A stretch of 64,000 bases of DNA from Actinomycetospora chibensis (GCF_028737215.1 NZ_JAQZAM010000019.1:1-64000); one strand, 5' to 3'. Positions 1-8,320 are shown, numbered from the stretch's first letter. The notes: generated from the sequence alone by a model not told the origin. Translations and numbers: made by a program.

Positions 1-58
1 GAACACCGCCGACGTGAACACCGCCGACGTGAACACCGCCGACGTGAACACCGCCTCG
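1..58. repeat. 15-bp tandem repeat at the start of a TetR gene
   Basis: A 15-bp unit (GTGAACACCGCCGAC) recurs at 14, 29 and 44, with a partial copy at 1-13. The last copy diverges at its final codon. In the TetR frame each unit encodes Val-Asn-Thr-Ala-Asp/Ser and supplies a possible GTG start. Copy-number change would lengthen or shorten the protein by five residues without a frameshift. The repeat may continue upstream of the window. Confidence 0.85.
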
Positions 59-628
59 GCCCCCGCGACCGACGGACGACGGCGCAAGGGCGAGGAGCGG
101 CGCCGCCTGCTGCGGGAGGCGACGATGCGGCGGATCGCCGAGGGCGGGGTCGCCGCCGTCACCCAGCGGACCGTCGCGGCCGAGGCGGGCCTCACGCCGA
201 GCCTCGTCAGCTACCACTACCCGACGGTCGACGCGCTCCTGTCCGCGACGCTCGCCGCGGTCAACGACGCCTACGTCGCCGCGCTGGAACGCTGCGCGCA
301 GCACGACGACCCGCTGCGGGCCCTCGCCGGCTTCGTGGCGGCCTGCGGCGCCGACCGCGGTCCCGCCGTCGCCGCCGAGTACGAGCTCTTCCTGCAGGCC
401 GGGCGCCGCCCCGCGCTGCGCGGGGAGTGGGAGCGCTGGACCGCCGCGCTCGACGCCCTGCTGCTCCCCCTCGTGCCCGACCCCTCGCGGCGGCTCGCCG
501 CCGCGGCCGGCGTCGACGGCCTGTTCCTGCGCTGCTGGTGCGACGACCGCCCGTGGGCGATCGCGGACGTCGAGCGGGTCCTGCGCGCCCTGGTGCCCCC
601 GAGGACGGACGCGGCAGACCTGGTGTGA
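14..628 (+). CDS. TetR/AcrR family transcriptional regulator
   Basis: DNA-binding regulator of about 200 residues, the usual TetR length. The helix-turn-helix lies at about residues 49-72, with the typical recognition-helix pattern SLVSYHYP. The rest is an alpha-helical ligand-binding domain typical of the family, whose ligand cannot be read from sequence. The N-terminus is a low-complexity NTADV repeat followed by a Lys/Arg-rich stretch. GTG codons at 14, 29 and 44 are all possible starts, and the frame is open to the left window edge, so the true start may lie outside. The next gene on this strand is a small membrane protein; no regulated target can be assigned. Confidence 0.8.
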   Translation: MNTADVNTADVNTASAPATDGRRRKGEERRRLLREATMRRIAEGGVAAVTQRTVAAEAGLTPSLVSYHYPTVDALLSATLAAVNDAYVAALERCAQHDDPLRALAGFVAACGADRGPAVAAEYELFLQAGRRPALRGEWERWTAALDALLLPLVPDPSRRLAAAAGVDGLFLRCWCDDRPWAIADVERVLRALVPPRTDAADLV

Positions 629-660
629 CGCCCGACGATCCCGCTACCGTCGGCATCCCC

Positions 661-677
661 GTGACCGTCCCGGTCAC
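661..677. other. short inverted repeat between TetR and small membrane gene
   Basis: GTGACC at 661-666 and GGTCAC at 672-677 form perfect 6-bp arms around a 5-nt loop, in the 69-bp gap after the TetR stop and 20 bp before the next start. No T-run follows, so it is a weak terminator candidate. It could equally be a TetR operator. Confidence 0.3.
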
Positions 678-697
678 CCCCAGCCCGGGGACGGTCG

Positions 698-934
698 ATG
701 AAGAAGCTCGCGGAGCTCCTGGTCTGCTTCCTGCACCCCATCGCCGTGATCCTCGTGTGGCTCAACCTCGTGGTGCGCCCCGAGCTCAGCGCCACCGCCA
801 AGATCGTCTGGGCGGTGCTCGCCCTCGTCCCGATCGTGCCGTTCGTCTACGTGCTCACCGGCGGCGAGCTGTGGGAGGGCAAGCCGAAGGCCGGTCCCGC
901 GGCGGTGGGCCCGGGCGGGGCCCGGCGCCGGTGA
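698..934 (+). CDS. small membrane protein, function unknown
   Basis: A 78-residue protein starting MKKLAELL. Two hydrophobic stretches, about residues 8-28 and 37-56, are separated by a short polar turn, so a two-pass (hairpin) membrane protein is likely. The tail is Gly/Pro/Arg-rich and probably cytoplasmic. I recognise no family. The short distance from the TetR gene would allow co-transcription. Confidence 0.6.
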   Translation: MKKLAELLVCFLHPIAVILVWLNLVVRPELSATAKIVWAVLALVPIVPFVYVLTGGELWEGKPKAGPAAVGPGGARRR

Positions 935-1090
935 TGTCCGCTCCGGGGTGAGCGGTCGGTCCCCCGACGGGGTGTCCCTCGGCCCCGGGGTCGCCTACGG
1001 TCGGGCGGCGCGGTCCAGCAGGGGTGCCGCGGTGACCTGAGTCCTCGACCCGGCGACGCGGACCACTCGAGCGTCGCGCTGGGAGACCGC

Positions 1091-1873
1091 ATGCTCGACC
1101 GTGCCCGGACGGCCCAGGGGGAGGATCTCCCCGGAGCCGTCGGGTTCCCGCCGCCCGACGACGCCCTCTGGACGTGGGTCGCCGGCGCGGGTGTCGACAG
1201 CGTCGAGCTCAAGGTGCTGCTCCGGCCCGGTCCCGGCACGGGAACACGCTTCACGGTGCGGCACGCCACCCGGGTGCGGCAGCGCCGGCTCTACCTCATG
1301 GACACCCCGGACCTCGTCCTCGCCCGCGCGGGCGTCCACGTCCGTCTGCGCGACCGCGGCCGCGACCGCTGGGACGTCACCGTCCGGCGGCGGGGCGAGG
1401 GCCCGGTGGCCGACCTGCCCCGCCCGGCCGGCGCGCGGGTGGAGCTCGACGTCCTGCCGGGGCACGCCTTCCACTCCACCGAGCTGCGCGAGGTGGTCGA
1501 CGTCGACCGCGCGCTCGCCTGCCGCGACGGGCGGCTCGACACCCGCGAGGTGCTCACCGCGGCCCAGACCGCGCTGCTCGACGAGGCCGCCCCGGGGGTG
1601 GCGACGCTGCACGCCCACGGGCCGCTGGCCGTCGAGCGGGTCACGGTGCCGCGTCCGCGCTGCCGGCTCCCGCACGCCCGCCACGAGCGCTGCCGCTTCC
1701 CCGGCGGCCGGGTGCTCGAGGAGTTCTCGGCGCGCTGCGCGCCGGCCGAGGCCGCGGACGTCGCGCGCGCCGTCACCCGCTTCCTCGCCCTCCACGACGC
1801 CGCCCCGGCGCAGGAGCAGCGCACCAAGTCCGCGGCGTGGCTCGACGAGCTGCTCCGGGCCGCGGGGGTCTGA
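1091..1873 (+). CDS. CYTH-like (triphosphate tunnel) domain protein
   Basis: A 260-residue protein with the outline of the CYTH/TTM superfamily: an early beta strand with VELKVLL (residues 38-44), then RRLYLMDTPDLVL and a strand with HVRLRDRGRDRW, which match the typical CYTH order of a YFDTPDxxL-like segment followed by a basic strand. Family members bind triphosphates or polyphosphate with a metal. The canonical ExExK motif is degenerate: the first Glu is replaced by Ser (SVELK). The protein may therefore be a non-canonical or inactive member, or the assignment may be too generous. Start is the ATG at 1091; a later in-frame start cannot be excluded. Confidence 0.55.
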   Translation: MLDRARTAQGEDLPGAVGFPPPDDALWTWVAGAGVDSVELKVLLRPGPGTGTRFTVRHATRVRQRRLYLMDTPDLVLARAGVHVRLRDRGRDRWDVTVRRRGEGPVADLPRPAGARVELDVLPGHAFHSTELREVVDVDRALACRDGRLDTREVLTAAQTALLDEAAPGVATLHAHGPLAVERVTVPRPRCRLPHARHERCRFPGGRVLEEFSARCAPAEAADVARAVTRFLALHDAAPAQEQRTKSAAWLDELLRAAGV

Positions 1874-1921
1874 GCCCGGGCGAAGTCCGCGTCGGCCGCT
1901 CGCACACGGGAGGATGTCCTC

Positions 1922-3427
1922 ATGACCGAGACGCTCCATCACTGGGCCGGAGGTGCAGTCCTCACCTCGGCGAGCGACCGCGTCGGCGACGTCCTCGACC
2001 CGGCCACCGGCAAGGTGTCCCGCCGGGTCGCGCTCGCCTCCGAGTCGGACGTCGAGCAGGTCGTCGGGGCGGCCGTCCGGGCCTACCCGGCCTGGCGCGA
2101 CACCTCGCTGTCCGGGCGCACCCCGATCCTGTTCCGGTTCCGGGAGCTGCTCAACGCCCGCGCCGACGAGCTGGCCGCGATCATCACCGCCGAGCACGGC
2201 AAGGTGGCATCCGACGCCGCCGGAGAGGTCGCCCGCGGTCAGGAGGTCGTCGAGTTCGCCTGCGGCATACCGCACCTGCTCAAGGGATCGGCCACCGAGA
2301 ACGCCTCGACGGGCATCGACGTCTCCTCGATCCGCCAGCCCCTCGGCGTCGTCGGGATCATCAGCCCGTTCAACTTCCCGGCGATGGTGCCGATGTGGTT
2401 CTTCCCCCTCGCGATCGCCGCCGGCAACACCGTGGTGCTTAAGCCCTCGGAGAAGGTGCCCTCGGCGGCGCAGTGGATGGCCGAGCTGTGGCGCGAGGCC
2501 GGGTTGCCCGACGGGGTGTTCAACGTCCTGCACGGCGACGCGGTCGCCGTCGACGGGCTGCTCACCCACCCCGACGTCAAGAGCATCAGCTTCGTCGGCT
2601 CGACCCCGATCGCCCGCCACGTCTACGAGACCGGCACCGCCCACGGCAAGCGCGTGCAGGCCCTCGGCGGGGCGAAGAACCACGCCGTCGTGCTGCCGGA
2701 CGCCGACCTCGACATGGCCGCCGACCAGGCCGTCAACGCCGGCTTCGGCTCGGCGGGCGAGCGATGCATGGCGATCTCCGCCGTGGTCGCGGTCGGCTCG
2801 GCCGGCGACGTCCTCGTGGAGAAGATCGCCGAGCGTGCCCGCGGACTGGTCACCGGCGACGGCCGTCGCGGCGCCGACATGGGCCCGCTGGTGACGGCGG
2901 CGGCGCGCGACCGCGTCTCCGGCTACGTCGACGCCGGCGAGGCCGCGGGGGCCACGCTGGTGGTCGACGGCCGTGACGTGAAGCCCGACGCCGAGGGCGA
3001 GGGTTTCTTCGTCGGCCCGACGCTGTTCGACCACGTCACCAGCGACATGTCGATCTACACCGACGAGATCTTCGGGCCGGTGCTGTCGGTGGTCCGCGTG
3101 GACACCTACGACGAGGCCGTCGCACTGATCAACGCCAACCCCTACGGCAACGGCACCGCCATCTTCACCAACGACGGCGGCGCGGCCCGCCGCTTCCAGA
3201 ACGAGGTGGAGGTCGGGATGATCGGCATCAACGTGCCGGTCCCGGTGCCGATGGCCTACTACAGCTTCGGCGGCTGGAAGAACTCGCTGTTCGGCGACAC
3301 CCACGCCCACGGTACCGAGGGCGTGCACTTCTTCACGCGCGGCAAGGTCGTCACCACCCGGTGGACCGACCCGGCCCGCCGCGGCGAGTCCGCGGGCCTG
3401 GACCTCGGTTTCCCCCGGAACGGCTGA
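1922..3427 (+). CDS. mmsA: methylmalonate-semialdehyde dehydrogenase (CoA-acylating)
   Basis: A 501-residue aldehyde dehydrogenase superfamily enzyme that converts (methyl)malonate semialdehyde with CoA and NAD+ to propionyl-CoA or acetyl-CoA plus CO2. It acts in valine, thymine, beta-alanine or inositol breakdown. Visible features: the SPFNFPAMVP segment near residue 148-157, the cofactor-region Lys in VVLKPSEK, FVGSTPIA near 224, and the catalytic Cys at residue 282 in GERCMAI. The FNFP and ERCMA signatures separate this family from ordinary ALDHs. A GGAGG lies just upstream of the ATG at 1922. It ends 8 bp before a convergent monooxygenase gene. No other valine or inositol catabolism gene is adjacent. 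Confidence 0.93.
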   Translation: MTETLHHWAGGAVLTSASDRVGDVLDPATGKVSRRVALASESDVEQVVGAAVRAYPAWRDTSLSGRTPILFRFRELLNARADELAAIITAEHGKVASDAAGEVARGQEVVEFACGIPHLLKGSATENASTGIDVSSIRQPLGVVGIISPFNFPAMVPMWFFPLAIAAGNTVVLKPSEKVPSAAQWMAELWREAGLPDGVFNVLHGDAVAVDGLLTHPDVKSISFVGSTPIARHVYETGTAHGKRVQALGGAKNHAVVLPDADLDMAADQAVNAGFGSAGERCMAISAVVAVGSAGDVLVEKIAERARGLVTGDGRRGADMGPLVTAAARDRVSGYVDAGEAAGATLVVDGRDVKPDAEGEGFFVGPTLFDHVTSDMSIYTDEIFGPVLSVVRVDTYDEAVALINANPYGNGTAIFTNDGGAARRFQNEVEVGMIGINVPVPVPMAYYSFGGWKNSLFGDTHAHGTEGVHFFTRGKVVTTRWTDPARRGESAGLDLGFPRNG

Positions 3428-3434
3428 CGGGTCC

Positions 3435-4646
3435 TCAGGCGGACACGGGCACCGGGTAGTGCGGCAGGTCGATCGCCTCGGCCGGCGGGGACGCGAACGA
3501 CGCGGCCCCGAGCAGGCTCCCGAGCCGCTTCGCCGGGGCGCTGCCGGCGACACCGACGGCGGCCCGCAGCGCGCGCACGCCGGTCCGGGTGCGCGGGTGG
3601 ACGAGGCCCGGCGCGCCCGGGGGCAGCTGCTGGGCTCGCTCGACGTAGGGGCGCATCCGGGTCTCGTAGGCGGCGAGGGCCTGCTCGTGGTCGGCGGTGC
3701 CGGCGAGCTCGCCGGCCAGGACGTACGCGCCGACGAGGGCCAGGCTGGTGCCCATCCCGGTGATCGGCGACGGGCAGTGGGCGGCGTCGCCGAGCAGCAC
3801 GACCCGTCCCCGGTGCCAGCTCGGTAGCCGGACCTGGCCGACCGCGTCGACGTAGAGGGGCGCGTCGTCGAGCGCGTCGAGGACGCGCGGGACCTCCCAG
3901 CCGGCGTCGGCGAAGGTCCGGCGCAGGACGTGCACCTGGGCGGGCCGGTCGAGGTCCTCGATCCCGCGGACGTCGGTGAGCAGCGACAGCGTCGCCCGGA
4001 TCGTCCCGACGTTGTCGGGCCGCAGGGTGACCGCCCGACCCTGGGAGGCCTGGTGGATGCGCCACCAGTCGGTGTCGGCCGCCGTGCGCGGCACGGTCAG
4101 GTAGGCCACGAGCAGGCCGAGGGAGCGGATGTCGGCCTCGGGGAAGACGAGCGACCGGGTCCGCGACGTCACGCCCTCCGCGACGACGACCAGGTCGAAC
4201 GTCCGCGGTGCCCCCTGCCGGAAGGTGGCGGTGACGCCGTCGGCGTGCTCGTCGAGGCCCGTGACCTCGTCACCGAAGACGTACTCGGTCGTGTCGCGCG
4301 TGCGCTCGTGCAGCAGCCGGCCGAGCTCCCCGCGCAGGATCTCCAGCTCGGCGGTGGCGCCGTCGGTGTCGTTCTCGCCGGCGTCGAAGCTCGCGATCAC
4401 CTCGCCGTTGTCACCGACGAACTGCGTACCGAGCTCGCCGGTCCCCGCCGCGCGGACCGCGTCCTCGAGGCCCATGCGCCGCAGCACCTCGCGCCCGGCG
4501 CCCCGCACGTCGATGTTCTGGCCGGCGTCGCGCAGCTCCGCGGAGCGCTCGACGACGGTGGTCGACCACCCGTGGACGCCGAGCCAGTAGGAGAGGGCGG
4601 GACCGGCGACGCCGGCTCCGGAGACGAGGACGCGGCGCGGTGTCAT
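3435..4646 (-). CDS. FAD-dependent monooxygenase (PHBH/TetX-like)
   Basis: A 403-residue flavoprotein of the p-hydroxybenzoate-hydroxylase fold. The GAGVAG dinucleotide-binding motif starts at residue 10, a second motif with VVVAEGVTSRTR lies mid-protein, and LGDAAHCPSPITGMG provides the FAD-ribityl GD motif near residue 290. Such enzymes hydroxylate or epoxidise small molecules using NAD(P)H and O2; the substrate is unknown. The reading frame is open to 4694, but the ATG at 4646 places the Rossmann motif at the expected distance and avoids overlap with the upstream gene. It is probably the last gene of a minus-strand run with 4691-5110 and 5150-5824. Confidence 0.85.
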   Translation of the reverse strand: MTPRRVLVSGAGVAGPALSYWLGVHGWSTTVVERSAELRDAGQNIDVRGAGREVLRRMGLEDAVRAAGTGELGTQFVGDNGEVIASFDAGENDTDGATAELEILRGELGRLLHERTRDTTEYVFGDEVTGLDEHADGVTATFRQGAPRTFDLVVVAEGVTSRTRSLVFPEADIRSLGLLVAYLTVPRTAADTDWWRIHQASQGRAVTLRPDNVGTIRATLSLLTDVRGIEDLDRPAQVHVLRRTFADAGWEVPRVLDALDDAPLYVDAVGQVRLPSWHRGRVVLLGDAAHCPSPITGMGTSLALVGAYVLAGELAGTADHEQALAAYETRMRPYVERAQQLPPGAPGLVHPRTRTGVRALRAAVGVAGSAPAKRLGSLLGAASFASPPAEAIDLPHYPVPVSA

Positions 4647-4690
4647 CCCCGGGAGTACCCGGGTCCAGCCCGTCGACGCGATGCCGCTGG

Positions 4691-5110
4691 TCACGCCTTC
4701 GGCGCGGGACCCCAGTGCCGGATCGCCTCGTAGGCGAGGACGCCGCCGAGGACCAGCGGCGGGTCGACGACCCCGAGCACCAGCAGCGCCGCGCCGCCGA
4801 GGTAGGCGGGGAGGCGCTGCGGCACCAGGGCGTTCACGAACCGCGCGACCTCCGAGGCGGTGGCCACCGCCGTGTCGACGACGCCCTCCTGGTGGTGGTC
4901 GGGGGCCGGGGGCGGCACCGGGGTGGGGGTGGCCCGGGTCGGCACCGGGGTGGGAGTGGCCGGGTTCGTCGTGGCAGGCGCGGTCGTCGGGGGAGTCGGA
5001 CCGTCCGGTGTCGTCGCCACCACGGAGGCCTCGGGTGCCGTCAGGGCCTCTGCCACGACGTCCTCCACCGCGACGCCGTTGGTCTGCTGCTTCTTCTTCC
5101 CCTTGGCCAT
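4691..5110 (-). CDS. hypothetical protein with Pro/Thr-rich linker and C-terminal hydrophobic segment
   Basis: A 139-residue protein in three parts: a Lys-rich N-terminus (MAKGKKKQQ), a Pro/Thr/Ala/Val linker that contains two copies of TPTPVP from a short direct DNA repeat at about 4912-4960, and a C-terminal region with a hydrophobic helix near residues 105-130. The layout suggests a membrane-anchored or membrane-associated protein. I recognise no family. It lies between an MBL hydrolase and the monooxygenase on the same strand. Confidence 0.6.
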   Translation of the reverse strand: MAKGKKKQQTNGVAVEDVVAEALTAPEASVVATTPDGPTPPTTAPATTNPATPTPVPTRATPTPVPPPAPDHHQEGVVDTAVATASEVARFVNALVPQRLPAYLGGAALLVLGVVDPPLVLGGVLAYEAIRHWGPAPKA

Positions 5111-5149
5111 CGTGCGACGCTACGCCCGGACGGGGGTGGTGCGGGAGGG

Positions 5150-5824
5150 TCAGGCGCCGACCGCGCGGGCCCAGGCGTCGGGGGACGCCACCGGCCGCCC
5201 GTGCAGGGCCACCACGAGCGCGGGGCGCAGCGCGGCGAGCCGACGACGCGAGGCGTCCGCGACCGGCGGGTCGTCATGCAGGCCGCGGGGGAGCGGCAGC
5301 CAGCGTGGCGAGGTCGGGTCCGAGGACACGTTCACGGGGCCGTCGCCGACGACGAGGACGCCGTCCGCGGCGCGCCACAGCGCGAGCGTGCCGGGGCTGT
5401 GGCCCGGCACGGCGAGCACCTCGAAGCCCGCGACGCGGTCGCCCTCGACCAGGCGGCGGTCGACCGGGCGTCGCTCCCGCGCCAGCCCGCCGAGGACGAG
5501 GCGCCCGGCCGCCCCCGAGTGCGTGTCGATGCGGCCGCTCTCGTAGCGCGGGGCGTCGGCCGCGCCCATCGCCAGCGGCGCGCCGGTCTGGCGGCACAGC
5601 CAGGCGCTCGCGCCGACGTGGTCGCCGTGCGCGTGGGTGACGGCGTGCTCGACGACGTGGCGACCGCGCAGCAGGGTGGCGAGCCGGCGCGCCGACCAGG
5701 GGAACCCGGCGTCGACGACGACGTCGCCGTCCGGGCCCTCGAGCAGCACGGTCTGCAGGAGCCCCGCCGGGGCCAGGGCGCCGAGGTGCACCCCGTCGGC
5801 GATCTCCCGGAAGCGCGCTGCCAT
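5150..5824 (-). CDS. MBL-fold metallo-hydrolase
   Basis: A 224-residue metallo-beta-lactamase-fold protein. The zinc-binding motif HAHGDH is at residues 64-69; a downstream His in VPGHSPG (near 141) and an Asp in VVGDGPVN (near 160) complete a two-metal site. The length fits single-domain glyoxalase-II-like or lactonase-like members. No signal peptide is seen, so it is probably cytoplasmic. The substrate is not predictable. The next minus-strand gene begins about 40 bp downstream. Confidence 0.85.
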   Translation of the reverse strand: MAARFREIADGVHLGALAPAGLLQTVLLEGPDGDVVVDAGFPWSARRLATLLRGRHVVEHAVTHAHGDHVGASAWLCRQTGAPLAMGAADAPRYESGRIDTHSGAAGRLVLGGLARERRPVDRRLVEGDRVAGFEVLAVPGHSPGTLALWRAADGVLVVGDGPVNVSSDPTSPRWLPLPRGLHDDPPVADASRRRLAALRPALVVALHGRPVASPDAWARAVGA

Positions 5825-5856
5825 GCGGGGAGCCTGTCAGGTCGAGAGCACCGCGG

Positions 5857-6297
5857 TCACTCGTCCCGGTCGCGGCGCCCGTCGTCGGCACGGCGGCTCT
5901 GCGCGAAGAGCGCGCCACCGAGCGGGATGAGCAGGAAGAACACCCAGGAGTTCGCGATCGGCACCGTGAAGAAGAGGATCAGCGCGATGATCGGCAGGGC
6001 CCCGCTCACGGCCGGTCCCCAGCGGGCGAGGGCGCTCGGGCCCCCGGCCCGGGGCGCGGCGCCCGTCACCGGTGCGGCCACCGCGCCCGCGCCCCTGTGC
6101 GGACGGGGCTCGGGCAGGTCGGCGAAGAGGGGCTCCAGGTCGGCCGCGGTGCGGGCCTCGGTGACCTTGGCGCTGCGCTCGCCGTACTCCTCGGGATCGA
6201 GTCGTCCCGCTTCGAGGTGCGCGCCGAGATCCGCCAGGGCCGCCTCGCGCTCGGCGGTGCCGATGCGGGGCGAGGAGTTCGGGGCCGGCTCGCTCAT
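5857..6297 (-). CDS. DUF1707 (SHOCT-like) membrane protein
   Basis: A 146-residue protein. The N-terminal half has the DUF1707 pattern common in actinomycetes: RIGTAEREAAL, then LGAHLEAGRLDPEEYGER with a conserved acidic/Tyr helix. The C-terminal half has two closely spaced hydrophobic segments (about residues 95-112 and 115-132) and a charged tail. Such proteins are small membrane proteins of unknown role. The start is set at the ATG at 6297 because the DUF1707 motif begins directly after it, although the frame is open further upstream. Confidence 0.75.
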   Translation of the reverse strand: MSEPAPNSSPRIGTAEREAALADLGAHLEAGRLDPEEYGERSAKVTEARTAADLEPLFADLPEPRPHRGAGAVAAPVTGAAPRAGGPSALARWGPAVSGALPIIALILFFTVPIANSWVFFLLIPLGGALFAQSRRADDGRRDRDE

Positions 6298-6345
6298 GGC
6301 CGACAGCATGGCACCGGGGAGGGTCGCCGGCGCTACCGTCACGGC

Positions 6346-6774
6346 GTGCCGACCGGACTGTCCCCCCGGCTCGCGGCGGTCGTGGACGCGCTGCCGCTCG
6401 CGCCGGGGATGCGGGTGCTGGAGATCGGGTGCGGGCCGGGCGCCGCCGCTCGGGCCGTCGCCGCCCGGGTCGACCGGGATGTCGACCCCGGCTTCGTCCT
6501 GGCGACCGACCGGTCCGCCACGGCCGTCCGTCAGGCCCGTGCGGGCGCCGCGACCGAGATCGCCACCGGCCGGATGGGCGTGCGACAGGTCGCGGTGGAG
6601 GACCTGGTGCTGCAGGACGGCGAGGAGCCGTTCGACCTCGCCTTCGCGGTGCGGGTCGGCGTGCTCGACGGGCGCCACCCCGCGCACCACGACCGGGCCC
6701 TCGCCCGCGTCGCGGCGGCCCTGCGCCCGGGCGGCCGCTTCGTCGTCGACGGCCGGGAGGTCCCCCTGGTCTGA
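6346..6774 (+). CDS. small class I SAM-dependent methyltransferase
   Basis: A 142-residue protein with SAM-binding motif I, VLEIGCGPG, at residues 24-32, an acidic position in LATDRSATAV, and a late motif LRPGGRFVVDG. It is shorter than most class I methyltransferases (about 200-250 residues), so it is a minimal-fold member without a substrate-specificity lid. The GTG at 6346 puts motif I at the usual distance. It is transcribed divergently from the DUF1707 gene, 48 bp apart, and ends 7 bp before the convergent azlD. Confidence 0.7.
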   Translation: MPTGLSPRLAAVVDALPLAPGMRVLEIGCGPGAAARAVAARVDRDVDPGFVLATDRSATAVRQARAGAATEIATGRMGVRQVAVEDLVLQDGEEPFDLAFAVRVGVLDGRHPAHHDRALARVAAALRPGGRFVVDGREVPLV

Positions 6775-6781
6775 CGGGCGC

Positions 6782-7126
6782 TCAGATCGGGACGAGCGCC
6801 AGCGCCACCGCGTACACGGCGGTGCCCGTCGCCATGCTGAGCAGTGCGTGGCGGCGCCGGAGGTGCACGGCGACGGTGACCACCACCGGCACGATCTCGC
6901 GCAGCCCCACCAGCGCGCTGCCGAGGGGGACGTCGCCCAGCAGGTGCACCACCAGGATGATCATGATCCCGGCGGGCAGGTGGCGACCGAGGTCCGCGAC
7001 CGGGGCCGAGGAGCGCAGCGTCGCCGTCATCGCGAACGGCGCAGCCCGCAGCGCGACGGTGATCGCGGCGGCGACGGCGACGACCGCGATCAGGTAGCCG
7101 GTGCCCGGGTAACCGGTGTCAGGCAT
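6782..7126 (-). CDS. azlD: AzlD-family branched-chain amino acid exporter subunit
   Basis: A 114-residue protein with four hydrophobic segments and the AzlD pattern: RAAPFAMT near residue 28 and LPAGIMIILVVHLL in the middle. AzlD is the small partner of AzlC in a branched-chain amino-acid export system. The ATG at 7126 overlaps the azlC stop by 8 bp, so the two are translationally coupled. The divergent Lrp regulator upstream of azlC is the classical arrangement for this system. Confidence 0.85.
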   Translation of the reverse strand: MPDTGYPGTGYLIAVVAVAAAITVALRAAPFAMTATLRSSAPVADLGRHLPAGIMIILVVHLLGDVPLGSALVGLREIVPVVVTVAVHLRRRHALLSMATGTAVYAVALALVPI

Positions 7127-7808
7127 GGGCGGCCTCCCGCGCGGCCGAGATCCGGCGCCGGACCAGCAGTGCCGCCACGAACAGCCCCATCGCGACCAGC
7201 AGCATCTCCCCGGGCGCGACGAGTTGAGCGACCAGCGCGCAGGCGACCGCGAGCAGGGGTCCGGTGGCTTCGCGCCCGACCACGGTGGCCTCGGTGGCGA
7301 GTACGACGAACAGCGCGGTGAAGACGAACTCCAGCGAGGGCACGTGCAGGCCGAACCCGCTGCCGGCCAGCGCACCGACCGTGCCGCCCCCCACCCAGCA
7401 CGCCTGCATCAGCGCCTGCCCGGTCACGATGCGCGGTCCCGACAGCGAGGTGTCGGGACGGGCCGTGTAGAGCGCATACGCCTCGTCGGTGAGCGCGAGG
7501 ACGCCGTAGACGCGGCCCGCCCTGCTGCGGATGCGGTCCAGCGGGAACGACAGGCCGTAGAAGGCGTGCCGGCCGTTGACCAGCAGCGTGGTCACGGCGA
7601 TCGCGGCCAGCGGGGTGCCGGCCACCGCGAGGGCGACCAGCAGGAATTCCAGCGAGCCGGCGAACACCACGACGCTGAAGACCGGCGCCCACCACCAGTC
7701 GAGTCCCGAGCCGACGACGAGCAGCCCGAAACTCGTGCCCAGCACGCCCATGCCCGGGCCCACGGCGGCGACGTCCCGCAGAGCGTTGCGGTGGTCGACC
7801 TGTCTCAT
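7119..7808 (-). CDS. azlC: AzlC-family branched-chain amino acid permease
   Basis: A 229-residue integral membrane protein with at least six to seven hydrophobic segments. Family signatures include the NGRHAFYGLSFPLDR segment (about residues 80-95) and ALTDEAYAL after it. With AzlD it exports leucine/isoleucine/valine or analogues. It is the first gene of a two-gene operon, divergent from the Lrp gene with 80 bp between the starts. A long imperfect inverted repeat sits in that gap. Confidence 0.88.
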   Translation of the reverse strand: MRQVDHRNALRDVAAVGPGMGVLGTSFGLLVVGSGLDWWWAPVFSVVVFAGSLEFLLVALAVAGTPLAAIAVTTLLVNGRHAFYGLSFPLDRIRSRAGRVYGVLALTDEAYALYTARPDTSLSGPRIVTGQALMQACWVGGGTVGALAGSGFGLHVPSLEFVFTALFVVLATEATVVGREATGPLLAVACALVAQLVAPGEMLLVAMGLFVAALLVRRRISAAREAAHA

Positions 7809-7840
7809 GGGGCAACGTTAGGACGAACGCCGCGCCACCC

Positions 7841-7880
7841 GATGGCGAAGGAGGTGCGCAACCGCCGCAACTTCGGCATC
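7841..7880. promoter_or_regulatory. inverted repeat in azlC/lrp intergenic region (candidate Lrp operator)
   Basis: GATGGCGAAG at 7841-7850 and CTTCGGCATC at 7871-7880 form 10-bp arms that match at 9 positions, separated by 20 bp. The repeat fills the region just before the lrp GTG at 7889, between two divergent genes. Lrp/AsnC proteins bind spaced dyads and usually control the divergent gene and themselves. The assignment to Lrp is inference. Confidence 0.45.
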
Positions 7881-7888
7881 ATCGGTGC

Positions 7889-8320
7889 GTGGACGAGATC
7901 GATCGCGCAATCCTCGACGAGCTGCGCCGGGACGGCCGTATCCCGAACGTCGACCTGGCCGACCGCGTCGGGCTCACGCCGGCGCCGTGCCTGCGACGGG
8001 TGCGACGGCTCGAGGACGACGGCGTCATCATCGGTTACCGCACCGAGATCGACCCCGCGGTGGACGGACGGGGCTTCGAGGTCCTGGTCAACATCGACCT
8101 CGTCAGCAAGCACCGCGACGACTTCCTCGCCTTCGAGGAGGAGGTGTCGGCGTTCGACGAGGTGGTCGAGCTGCGCCGGATGTTCGGGCTGCCCGACTAC
8201 TTCGTGCGCGTCGCCACCCGCGACCTCGAGTCCTACGAGGCGTTCGTGGTCGACCGCCTCGCCCGCACGCCCGGACTGGCGCGGATCGACTCGCACCTGA
8301 CGCTGAAGAAGATCAAGTAG
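7889..8320 (+). CDS. Lrp/AsnC family transcriptional regulator
   Basis: A 143-residue one-domain-pair Lrp protein. The N-terminal winged HTH (residues 1-60) starts [16 protein letters not shown] and has the recognition helix pattern [14 protein letters not shown]. The C-terminal RAM ligand domain contains [12 protein letters not shown]. Such proteins sense amino acids. Its position opposite azlCD suggests it is the AzlB-type regulator of branched-chain amino-acid export. No clear Shine-Dalgarno precedes the GTG at 7889, so the mRNA may be near-leaderless. Its 3' end overlaps the convergent GH13 gene by 8 bp. Confidence 0.88.
   Translation: MDEIDRAILDELRRDGRIPNVDLADRVGLTPAPCLRRVRRLEDDGVIIGYRTEIDPAVDGRGFEVLVNIDLVSKHRDDFLAFEEEVSAFDEVVELRRMFGLPDYFVRVATRDLESYEAFVVDRLARTPGLARIDSHLTLKKIK

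Noticed and set aside
995-3553. Very long open frame opposite mmsA
   Set aside because: It is antisense to a clearly conserved dehydrogenase, has an Arg/Gly/His-biased composition without domains, and is explained by GC-rich codon bias. The same applies to the long frames opposite lon, the kinase, the sulfatase and the ThDP enzyme.
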